Below, one piece after another: positions 1 to 5,392 of a stretch of 5,392 nucleotides of DNA (position 1 is its first letter; each line of letters opens with the position of its first letter). Under the pieces are notes generated by a model. The model was not told where the DNA came from and searched no databases. It saw only the letters and a program-made list of their open reading frames with translations. Origin of the DNA: Nitratifractor sp. (GTDB taxonomy: Bacteria; Campylobacterota; Campylobacteria; Campylobacterales; Sulfurovaceae). The stretch covers positions 1 to 5,392 of the forward strand of contig JANTGQ010000111.1 of assembly GCA_024762845.1 (NCBI GenBank). Reading direction: 5' to 3'. A program made the translations under genes and the position numbers.

Positions 1-411
1 GCCAAGCGGCTACTCGCTTTTATAAGAAAATTTAAAATATATGATAAATTTATTGATTTAATAAGCCAAAGTAACGATTTTTTTCTTCTTGCATCATTTA
101 TTATTCTTGCTGGGGTAGCAGAGTCGAGTGCAACTTTTGCAGTTTTTTTAACAGCAAAAGGTTTTGTGGTACTGGGTATACTTTTTTATATTGTAAAGAT
201 TATTATTTTTATACCTGCAATTGATATTTTCAAACACAATAAAAAAAGATTACTAAAGTATACCGTAATACGAACACTCTATTATTGGTATTTGTTGATC
301 ACAGCAAGTCAAATATATAGAAATATAAAAAGATTTTTTAAGGACTTCAAAGAGCGCTTAAGAGATTATTTTCTGCCGATTAAAGAGAGTTTAACCCGGA
401 TTTTGCATTAG
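1..411 (+). CDS. Unrecognised multi-pass membrane protein, 5' truncated by the window edge
   Basis: The frame is open from base 1 to the TAG at 409-411, giving 136 residues with no start in view. A GTG at 166 is in frame, but the coding pattern continues upstream of it, so I treat this as the 3' part of a longer gene. Hydrophobic stretches lie at about residues 27-50 and 55-77 of the fragment, with a shorter aromatic-rich one (LYYWYLLITAS) at about 95-105. A basic amphipathic tail follows (KRFFKDFKERLRD), expected on the cytoplasmic side. I do not recognise the family and assign no function. The last five residues (TRILH) and the stop codon lie inside the palindromic element that begins near 393, so the present C-terminus is probably not the ancestral one. 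The gene converges with the minus-strand operon. Confidence 0.75.
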   Translation, partial: AKRLLAFIRKFKIYDKFIDLISQSNDFFLLASFIILAGVAESSATFAVFLTAKGFVVLGILFYIVKIIIFIPAIDIFKHNKKRLLKYTVIRTLYYWYLLITASQIYRNIKRFFKDFKERLRDYFLPIKESLTRILH

Positions 412-584
412 AAATCACTGAAGCCGCATTAGTCATTGCACTATGGGCATTCACATGACCGTAGGGAATCCAAACTTGCAAAAAAACCATCGATTAACCT
501 ACGGGTTAAACTCAAGTTTTTTGTAAACACCTATAGCACAAGCACTTAATGCTTTTCTAGCGATTCTATTGCAAAATCCGGGTT
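393..584. repeat. Palindromic element 1: about 190-bp imperfect long hairpin, possibly MITE-like
   Basis: The ends are a perfect 14-bp inverted repeat (393-406 AACCCGGATTTTGC against 571-584). Pairing continues inward with a few gaps and mismatches to about 454/530, for example GCATTA at 426-431 against its complement at 546-551, and TTTGTAAAC-type sequence opposite ATTCACA. Many mismatches are transitions that would form G-U pairs in RNA. No open reading frame is carried. TTAA occurs at 391-394 and at 585-588, which would be a 4-bp target duplication. However, it sits asymmetrically to the 14-bp repeat and is common in AT-rich DNA, so the exact boundaries are uncertain. The CCCGGATT-type end looks like an insertion-sequence terminus, but I cannot name the family. 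The element supplies the stop of the upstream plus-strand gene. Confidence 0.7.
478..524. terminator. Possible bidirectional terminator at the centre of element 1
   Basis: A 6-bp stem, TTAACC (494-499) and GGTTAA (504-509) with loop TACG, lies between an A7 run (480-486) and a T6 run (517-522). Either strand therefore reads hairpin then U-tract, which suits a region between convergent genes. The stem is short and AT-rich, and it is separated from the T-run by 7 nt. The A and T runs can also pair with each other and extend the larger hairpin. Termination activity is inference. Confidence 0.3.
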
Positions 585-634
585 TTAAAAAACTTATAAC
601 TCTTGTGGGTAGATAGAAAAATATTTATATTAAA

Positions 635-665
635 GGGAACCTCTAACAATAGGTGATACCCACAA
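635..665 (+). repeat. Left terminal inverted repeat of element 2
   Basis: Pairs with 860-890 at 26 of 31 positions. One further match, A634 with T891, belongs to the duplicated TAAA flank. Mismatches are spread singly, which fits an ageing insertion or different transposase-binding needs at the two ends. Confidence 0.8.
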
Positions 666-760
666 CATCTCTAGCTTTACTCACAGGCTAGGCACTCTTT
701 TGAAGTCCTAGCCAAAGCTAAGTAACGACGCATAGGCGAAAGCTAGTGATGCCCAAAGGG

Positions 761-859
761 TGGGCTTTGCAAACGCAATCTTGCAGAAGATATTTACTTC
801 GTCTTAACTTTGGCTAGGACTTGAAAATCTCTTGCACAATCTCACATTTGCAAAGCCCA
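761..859. repeat. Internal 13-bp inverted repeat competing with the main hairpin of element 2
   Basis: TGGGCTTTGCAAA at 761-773 is the perfect reverse complement of 847-859. This pairing is incompatible with the long end-to-end fold, because 803-827 pairs with 698-722 in that fold. A transcript of the element could therefore take two alternative structures. A small hairpin, GCCCA (751-755)/TGGGC (761-765), also shares bases with it. Confidence 0.6.
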
Positions 860-890
860 TTGTGGTTATTACCTATTATTAGTGGTGCCC
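860..890 (-). repeat. Right terminal inverted repeat of element 2
   Basis: Complement of 635-665 with five mismatches. Its outermost base, C890, gives the final G of the TAG stop codon of the phospholipase gene on the minus strand. The inner edge abuts a TTTGCAAAGCCCA segment (847-859) that is the exact complement of 761-773. Confidence 0.8.
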
Positions 891-1684
891 TAAAGTTTTT
901 CCAGCAACCCAAGACCCAAAGCTCTTATTCTGTCTACTTTATTAAAATCAAATGTTTTAAAGGGAAAGGTTTTGGGCTCTATGAGGTAGAGTGGTTTTTG
1001 GCACTGTGATATCGCTGATTTTGTTTGATTGTAAATAAGCAACTGGATTGATCTCTCAAGCATTTGAACTATATTGCTTGTTTTAAAAAAGCTATCAGGT
1101 AAACTGTGATCAAAAGAGTTTTTACCCATAACATCTACAGCCAATATTGCACTTTTTGTGGCTTCTAAAATGCCTATGTTTTCGCATAGAAAACCATCTG
1201 CAAGTATTAGAGAGTTGATATGCTGCTCTTTGAATATGCCGGGTATTGCCATAGTTGCCAAAAGTGCATCCACAATTGGCGTTGTACTGCTGGAGGAAAA
1301 AATATATTTTTCACCACTCAGTAGCTCTGTGGCGATAATTTTCAAAGGTATTTTGGTTTCACAAATTTTTCTATTTCCAAAAATATATTCAAATATCTCT
1401 TTTATCTTTTTATCGTCAATAACAGAGTTTCCCCGTAAACTTAGATTTATCCAGTTGCTGCTATCGCCAAAATGTTTTAGCGCTTTTACTATATCTTTCT
1501 CTTTCATTCCTATAGCAAGGCATGCACCAATAATTGCGCCCATACTTGTGCCTATAATTTCATCTGGCTCTAGCTTAAACCGCTCCATATCGGCTATAAC
1601 TCCTAAATGGGCTATTCCTAGAGCACCACCTCCTGATAATACAAGCGAAAATGGACTCTTTTGCAAGTTCTCGACTGCATTCAT
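890..1684 (-). CDS. Patatin-like phospholipase / lipid acyl hydrolase (RssA/NTE-type)
   Basis: A 264-residue protein of the bacterial patatin family, which hydrolyses acyl esters of phospholipids or lysophospholipids with a Ser-Asp dyad. The oxyanion-hole loop GGGALG is at residues 18-23, the nucleophile elbow GTSMG at 45-49 (Ser47), and the acid motif at 162-164 (Asp163 in ADGF). Families usually show DGG or DGA followed by N-x-P; here it reads DGF then N-I-G, a variation near the active site. No signal peptide is visible, so it is likely cytoplasmic or membrane-associated. Its ATG overlaps the TGA of the upstream DedA-PAP2 gene by 4 nt (ATGA, 1681-1684), arguing for coupled translation. The TAG stop (890-892) spans the edge of element 2; removing the element and one TAAA restores TAA at the same codon. 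The exact lipid substrate is unknown. Confidence 0.9.
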   Translation of the reverse strand: MNAVENLQKSPFSLVLSGGGALGIAHLGVIADMERFKLEPDEIIGTSMGAIIGACLAIGMKEKDIVKALKHFGDSSNWINLSLRGNSVIDDKKIKEIFEYIFGNRKICETKIPLKIIATELLSGEKYIFSSSSTTPIVDALLATMAIPGIFKEQHINSLILADGFLCENIGILEATKSAILAVDVMGKNSFDHSLPDSFFKTSNIVQMLERSIQLLIYNQTKSAISQCQKPLYLIEPKTFPFKTFDFNKVDRIRALGLGLLEKL

Positions 1685-3702
1685 GGTTGTATCACTTTAA
1701 TTACAGTAGATTTGCCATCATAAAAGTACACTTGTGCATTAAAGTGTTGCAAAATTGCAGGTGCTGCAAGGGTGATGTCTTGTATCTCTGTCTTGGTATA
1801 AATATTTTTAATTGCATTAGCAGCATAAATTCGTGCCTTGGATAAATCTTTGAGATAGAGTGGTACAATATCCCATTTTTTGCCAACTACTGCATCTGTA
1901 GATGCAATATAAACCTTTTTGTTTTGATAGAAAAGGTTGGAGTTCCAAATATCAAGTAGATAGGTTTTGCTACCCTCTTTTTTATAGAGTCTGCACTCTG
2001 GCTCTTTTGCCTGCCAAAAGAGTGGCGGTTGCAAAATCATAGTATTAGGTATAGGTTTCCACCCTTTTTGTATGAGTCTTGGGCAAGGGCTTTTGTTGGT
2101 GTAGAGTATTATATTTACAGGTCTACTCTGCAGTCCAAGCAGGTTATATACAAAATGGTTCTCTTTTTTAGAAAAATAGTCTGTTGGGGAGTGAAGTACT
2201 ATAGCTGTCTCTTTTTTATGCGGAGCAGCTTTATATGGGTATGTGTAGTTGTAAAAGAGTACAAAAAGCGCAGCAATAGATAGAGAAGCTATAGAGACTA
2301 TTTTTGCATATGGCAGCTCTTTTAGGGCAGGAAACAGATTGCGATACTCCAACCATTTAAGTATAGTTACTGCCACAATAACCCAAAGTGTTCCTAGTAG
2401 AAAACCGGCATAAACATCACTTAGGTAGTGTTCTCCAAGGTAGATACGACTAAATCCAATAGCTAAAATAAGCAGTGTTGTTGCAAAAAGTATATTTACT
2501 TTTGTCTGTAGTGTTTTGGCATTATGTATAAAAAGATAGCCTAAAAAGCCATAAAGAGAAACGGCTATTGTTGCATGCCCGCTTGGAAAAGAGAAGGTTG
2601 GTTCAAAGTAGAGTGCAATATCTGGTCGTGCCCTATGGAAACCCAGTTTGCCAAACCACAAAAAAACAGTAGAGCCAGATACAGAGATAAGCAGTGCTAT
2701 AAGTTCTCTGTAGCGTTTGTAGAGTAAAAGGCATAGAGATAGAGCAAGAAGCACAATGAAAACAGTCAACTCTCTGCCAAGATATGTAATCGCGCTAAAC
2801 AACTCTATTAGCTCCGGTGTGCGCCATTGTGCCATCAGGTTGGCAATAATATGGTCTAGATAGACAATAGAGTCTTTGGTAAGAAAATCTTCTATAATAC
2901 CGCCAAAGAGCAGTAAAACATAGATAAAAGTTACAGCCAAAATGGTAAGTGGCAAGCCGGTAAACTTTTTTTGCTCAAATCTCTGTTGTAAAAAGTGAAT
3001 AAATTTAGGGTGTTTTTTGCTAAAGTTTTCTACAGGTTTACTCTTTAAAAATCCTCTTTTTGCTCCTTTTAAAACAGCAAGAGCTATAGGTATATTGTAT
3101 GTTAAAAATCGCTTTAGCAGCCACAGGGTAATAATTGTTATTACAATCACTGCGAGAATAACTATACTTCTATTTACCCATGTTTGTGCAAGTGCTAGCG
3201 AAGAGGAGAAGATGTATCCGATACCTATAAATTCGAAACTCCAGCCTATTGCGCCAAGCAGGTTCCAGATAAAAAACTTTTTTCTATCCATCTGCACAGA
3301 ACCCGCTATGAATGGAACACTCTCTTTGAGACCTGGTAGAAAACGGGAAAGAAATACAGATTTTGCACCATACTTTTCTAAAAAGTCATGCGCTCTTTGT
3401 ATTAAAGATTCAGATATATGAAACTGTCGTTTTCTTAACAGCTGCATACCATACTTTTTACCAAGAGAGTAATTTACACTATCTCCAATCCATGCACCTA
3501 AAATACCAAAAATCAAAACTGTAGAGATATTAAGATATCCTTGTCCTGCCAATAGACCCATTACCAACAAAATTGTAGATCCTGGTAGAAGCCATCCCAA
3601 GCCAAGCAGTGTCTCTCCAAAAGCTGCCAAAAAAGCAATAAGTGCAGAGTAGCTTCCATACTGTTGCAGTAGTGGTATAATAGTGTTTTGAATATAATCC
3701 AT
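1681..3702 (-). CDS. DedA-family / PAP2 phosphatase / LssY C-terminal domain fusion protein
   Basis: A 673-residue inner-membrane protein with three parts. Residues about 10-165 are a DedA (SNARE-associated, VTT) domain with the signatures FGETLLGLGWLLPG, GAWIGDSVNYSLGKKYG and SRFLPGLKESVPFIAG. Residues about 250-450 are a PAP2 lipid-phosphate phosphatase with all three motifs: KX6RP (K352, R359-P360), PSGH (373-376) and SRX5HX3D (R419, H425, D429). Several further membrane helices flank these. The remainder, about 490-673, resembles the LssY C-terminal domain (the PVNIILY, QKGWKPIP and DIWNSNLFYQNKKVYIAS regions). The ATG at 3702 is chosen because GGGAGGT lies 5 nt upstream and the protein then begins MDYIQNTIIP, a normal DedA start. 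An ATG at 3780 would add 26 basic residues and overlap the deacetylase gene by 76 nt. Likely role: dephosphorylating a membrane lipid phosphate or diphosphate, perhaps a polyprenyl carrier. Substrate is inference. Confidence 0.92.
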   Translation of the reverse strand: MDYIQNTIIPLLQQYGSYSALIAFLAAFGETLLGLGWLLPGSTILLVMGLLAGQGYLNISTVLIFGILGAWIGDSVNYSLGKKYGMQLLRKRQFHISESLIQRAHDFLEKYGAKSVFLSRFLPGLKESVPFIAGSVQMDRKKFFIWNLLGAIGWSFEFIGIGYIFSSSLALAQTWVNRSIVILAVIVITIITLWLLKRFLTYNIPIALAVLKGAKRGFLKSKPVENFSKKHPKFIHFLQQRFEQKKFTGLPLTILAVTFIYVLLLFGGIIEDFLTKDSIVYLDHIIANLMAQWRTPELIELFSAITYLGRELTVFIVLLALSLCLLLYKRYRELIALLISVSGSTVFLWFGKLGFHRARPDIALYFEPTFSFPSGHATIAVSLYGFLGYLFIHNAKTLQTKVNILFATTLLILAIGFSRIYLGEHYLSDVYAGFLLGTLWVIVAVTILKWLEYRNLFPALKELPYAKIVSIASLSIAALFVLFYNYTYPYKAAPHKKETAIVLHSPTDYFSKKENHFVYNLLGLQSRPVNIILYTNKSPCPRLIQKGWKPIPNTMILQPPLFWQAKEPECRLYKKEGSKTYLLDIWNSNLFYQNKKVYIASTDAVVGKKWDIVPLYLKDLSKARIYAANAIKNIYTKTEIQDITLAAPAILQHFNAQVYFYDGKSTVIKVIQP

Positions 3703-3704
3703 AT

Positions 3705-4577
3705 CTAACCTCCCAAAGTTTGTAATTTTTTGTTTAGTAAAACCTGCATCTCTCTTTTTCTGTTTTTGTCTGTGTACCATCTTTTAAATTGATCATCTCT
3801 AAAGTGTTCTGCCTCCTCTTTAGATATATAGCCAGGGTGTAGCAGTATCTCAACTCTTTTTGCTTTTTTGCACTTTTGCAACCCTTTTTCGATAGCTTTT
3901 AGTGTCATATCGCCACTAAAGAGTACACCTATAAAAGCTTCGTTGTATACTATACTCTCTTTGTCAAATTTTGCTATCATTTTATTAGATAAAAAATTTA
4001 GTAAAAAGTGTACAAAGAAGTTTATTCCAAGGTAATTCTTTAAATCCCTAATAGTGCCTACTGCCCAAAAGAGTGGCTCTTTGGTAACTCTTATGTTTAA
4101 AATTTCTATATCCATCTCTCTTTTTAACTCTATTAAAATATCGCATATAAAGGGTATTGTATGAAAATGTTGATGCGAATCTATATTAATAGAGCGGCTT
4201 CCTATCTTTTCGCAATAGAGTAAAATTTGACTCTTAAACTCCTCTTTTATTTCAGCTTTTATGGCTGCTTTTCTCTTTTTACCCCAAAGTGTATAGTACT
4301 CAAATGCCAACCTCTGCCAGGTTCTAAAAAATCGTCTCTTTTTATCTGTAAGGTATTGAAACTGCTGCGTAGATATGGCTTCTCCCTCGGTAATGTTTAG
4401 GTGCAATACTTTTCGTATATTTTTACCCTCTATTAATCGAAGAGACTCCTCTAAACTTGCGCTATTTACTATAATACTTGTTGAGTTTAAAGCACCCTCT
4501 TTAAAACATCTGTAGATACTTCTGCTTATATTCAGTGTATTTCCAAAATCATCTGCATGTATATATATCTGTCGCAT
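3705..4577 (-). CDS. ChbG/YdjC/HpnK-family carbohydrate deacetylase
   Basis: A 290-residue metal-dependent deacetylase-like protein, cytoplasmic with no signal peptide. Family motifs in order are HADDFG at residues 7-12, HLNITEG at 59-65, DSHQHFHTIP at 133-142 and an E-x3-HPG motif at 243-249 (E243, H247-P-G). D10, H59 and the His residues of the HQHFH cluster are the expected metal and catalytic residues by analogy with the family. Members remove N-acetyl groups from acetylated sugars (ChbG on chitooligosaccharides) or act in hopanoid-associated clusters (HpnK). The sequence does not say which substrate applies here. A lysine/arginine-rich insert (about 79-115) follows the second motif. It sits 14 nt after the upstream gene and 2 nt before the DedA-PAP2 gene, so it probably works on a membrane-linked sugar in the same pathway (inference). 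The length is normal and all motifs are intact. Confidence 0.9.
   Translation of the reverse strand: MRQIYIHADDFGNTLNISRSIYRCFKEGALNSTSIIVNSASLEESLRLIEGKNIRKVLHLNITEGEAISTQQFQYLTDKKRRFFRTWQRLAFEYYTLWGKKRKAAIKAEIKEEFKSQILLYCEKIGSRSINIDSHQHFHTIPFICDILIELKREMDIEILNIRVTKEPLFWAVGTIRDLKNYLGINFFVHFLLNFLSNKMIAKFDKESIVYNEAFIGVLFSGDMTLKAIEKGLQKCKKAKRVEILLHPGYISKEEAEHFRDDQFKRWYTDKNRKREMQVLLNKKLQTLGG
3708..3714 (-). promoter_or_regulatory. Strong Shine-Dalgarno deciding the DedA-PAP2 start
   Basis: On the minus strand GGGAGGT ends 5 nt before the ATG at 3702. It lies within the last codons (Gly-Gly) of the preceding deacetylase gene, whose TAG is at 3705-3707, leaving only 2 nt between stop and start. 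This favours the 3702 start over the 3780 one. Confidence 0.85.
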
Positions 4578-4581
4578 TTTT

Positions 4582-4588
4582 TCCCTTT
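4582..4588 (-). promoter_or_regulatory. Ribosome binding site of the deacetylase gene
   Basis: AAAGGGA on the minus strand, with the GGG core 5 nt from the ATG at 4577, lies in the 14-nt gap after the TAG of the preceding gene (4592-4594). It supports the MRQIYIHADDFG start, which also puts the first family motif at the usual N-terminal place. Confidence 0.7.
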
Positions 4589-4591
4589 AGT

Positions 4592-5323
4592 CTATCTTTT
4601 ACTAATATTGCAATCTAATATTTTACCATCTGTATAGAAGCGCTGCTCTTCGCTTGGTTCATTATCTCCCTTTATCTCTTTGATAATACATTTTGTCTGA
4701 AGGTAGCTACACTTTACGCTTAAATCTCTTCGGCTCTTGAGATAGTTATAGAAGAATTCTCTGCTTTTGTCAATATTTCTATCTATTTTATGAACAGGTG
4801 TTATAAAGTAGTTGTAAAAGCTAAATCTATAACCATCATCGTAAGAGATAGAGGCGTAGTAGGTTTTTAATTTCGTTTGTTTGTATTTGAATTCCCAAAA
4901 TCGTATATGCTCTCTTTTGGCTAAAGAGTTGGTTTTATATTGGTAGGCATAGTTTTGCGGCAAATCTTTATAGTATAAGGAGCTTACGGGTGGAACTTTC
5001 TCTTTAATCAAATGTATATACTCTGTAAAGCTAATATGGTTTTGTCTGAAAATTTTATTTTTATCCCAACTTCCGTCTACAATATCTTTGATAGTCAGTG
5101 TAGTATTGAGTCGAATATTTAATGGTTGTACTACTGTTGTATTGGCATCAGCGTAGTATAAGCCATTTTTTTTGCAATCAGTAATAGCAGAAGCCATATT
5201 TATGCTATAGGATTTTTTTATCGCCATTTGTTCATTTGTCTCATCTATAAAAAAAATATAGAAGAGAAAGAGCAGGTAGAGCAGAAGTATAGCGCTAAGA
5301 TAGAAAAAAGAGTCTTTCACCAT
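4592..5323 (-). CDS. Unrecognised membrane-anchored protein with a large soluble domain; true start may lie outside the window
   Basis: From the ATG at 5323 the product is 243 residues. One strongly hydrophobic helix (about residues 6-26, FFYLSAILLLYLLFLFYIFFI) is followed by a polar, aromatic-rich domain of about 215 residues expected on the periplasmic side, a single-pass type II anchor layout. Three of its four cysteines fall near the C-terminus (CSYLQTKC and LDCN), with one at about residue 49, so disulfides are possible. No family is recognised. There is no convincing Shine-Dalgarno close to 5323; the nearest purine-rich GAGGAT is over 20 nt away. The same frame stays open to base 5392, encoding a basic segment (IIQKWRQILKEDRKKLLNH) that would make a sensible cytoplasmic N-terminus. 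The gene may therefore be 5' truncated by the window. It is first in the visible operon, 14 nt before the deacetylase gene. Confidence 0.65.
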   Translation of the reverse strand: MVKDSFFYLSAILLLYLLFLFYIFFIDETNEQMAIKKSYSINMASAITDCKKNGLYYADANTTVVQPLNIRLNTTLTIKDIVDGSWDKNKIFRQNHISFTEYIHLIKEKVPPVSSLYYKDLPQNYAYQYKTNSLAKREHIRFWEFKYKQTKLKTYYASISYDDGYRFSFYNYFITPVHKIDRNIDKSREFFYNYLKSRRDLSVKCSYLQTKCIIKEIKGDNEPSEEQRFYTDGKILDCNISKR

Positions 5324-5392
5324 ATGATTTAAGAGTTTTTTTCTATCCTCTTTTAAAATCTGCCTCCATTTTTGTATAATTTTCTTTTTTTT

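Larger units (their letters stand above)
635..890. mobile_element. Palindromic element 2: 256-bp MITE-like insertion with terminal inverted repeats and TAAA duplication
   Basis: The termini 635-665 and 860-890 are inverted repeats matching at 26 of 31 positions, beginning GGGAACCTCTAA on the left and GGGCACCACTAA on the right when read inward. The flanks are TAAA at 631-634 and TAAA at 891-894, a 4-bp target-site duplication. Further inverted pairs inside are 698-722 with 803-827 (23 of 25, including a perfect 15-bp core 703-717/808-822) and 751-755/761-765. The whole element can fold as one long hairpin. It carries no transposase and no credible open reading frame, so it would need a transposase supplied in trans. 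The GGGAACCTCT end and 4-bp duplication recall IS5-group elements, a low-confidence family guess. It sits in the stop codon of the phospholipase gene. Confidence 0.82.

Noticed and set aside
821..1009. Plus-strand 62-codon frame crossing the element 2 border
   Set aside because: It runs from the MITE-like repeat into the antisense of the phospholipase gene, so it is unlikely to be coding.
1158..1700. Plus-strand open frame of 180 codons opposite the phospholipase gene
   Set aside because: It is the antisense of a gene with full patatin motifs, its translation shows no domain, and no ribosome site fits.
1701..1886. Minus-strand 61-codon frame overlapping the 3' end of the DedA-PAP2 gene
   Set aside because: Different frame within a well-supported coding region; composition is incidental.
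2029..2283. Plus-strand open frame of 84 codons
   Set aside because: Antisense to the LssY_C part of the fusion gene, with no supporting signals.
3017..3421. Plus-strand open frame of 134 codons opposite the DedA region
   Set aside because: Antisense shadow of conserved DedA coding sequence.
3703..3780. Upstream ATG at 3780 as start of the DedA-PAP2 protein
   Set aside because: It would add 26 polar residues and overlap the deacetylase coding end; a strong ribosome site lies just before the ATG at 3702.
2015..4082. Shared 13-bp string CCAAAAGAGTGGC near 2015 and 4067, both encoding PLFW
   Set aside because: The surrounding protein sequence is unrelated and the codons are simply the common ones; a chance match, not a repeat family.
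5375..5380. Plus-strand TATAAT
   Set aside because: There is no convincing -35 hexamer or extended -10 context, and it lies in an AT-rich stretch that may be coding on the other strand.
1..5392. CRISPR array, tRNA or rRNA gene
   Set aside because: No regularly spaced direct repeats and no cloverleaf or rRNA-like segments were seen on reading both strands.

Overview
The window is AT-rich with short intergenic gaps. Its codon habits and gene content (a DedA-PAP2-LssY_C fusion and a ChbG/YdjC-type deacetylase) suggest a Campylobacterota chromosome of the Sulfurimonas/Sulfurovum type. That assignment is inference from composition and gene type; no rRNA or marker gene is present to test it.

Layout: (1) Bases 1-411, plus strand, hold the 3' part of a membrane protein gene whose start lies off the left edge. 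(2) Bases 412-889 hold no gene. They contain two unrelated palindromic elements. Element 1 (about 393-584) is a long imperfect hairpin whose left end codes for the last residues and stop codon of the plus-strand gene. Element 2 (635-890) has 31-bp imperfect terminal inverted repeats and a 4-bp TAAA direct repeat at its flanks, as expected of a non-autonomous (MITE-like) insertion. (3) Bases 890-5392 hold a tightly packed minus-strand operon, read right to left: an unrecognised membrane-anchored protein, a ChbG/YdjC-family carbohydrate deacetylase, a DedA/PAP2/LssY_C three-part membrane protein, and a patatin-like phospholipase. The junctions are 14 nt, 2 nt and a 4-nt overlap, so co-transcription and partial translational coupling are likely. 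The operon promoter is beyond the right edge.

Together the operon reads as an envelope lipid or glycolipid processing locus: a sugar deacetylase, a membrane lipid-phosphate phosphatase fused to a DedA lipid-transport-type domain, and a lipid acyl hydrolase. The individual families are clear from motifs, but the shared substrate is not visible in the sequence. The best-supported unusual features are the element 2 insertion exactly in the phospholipase stop codon (protein length kept, stop changed from a reconstructed TAA to TAG), the element-encoded C-terminus of the plus-strand gene, and non-canonical residues in the DedA and patatin active regions.
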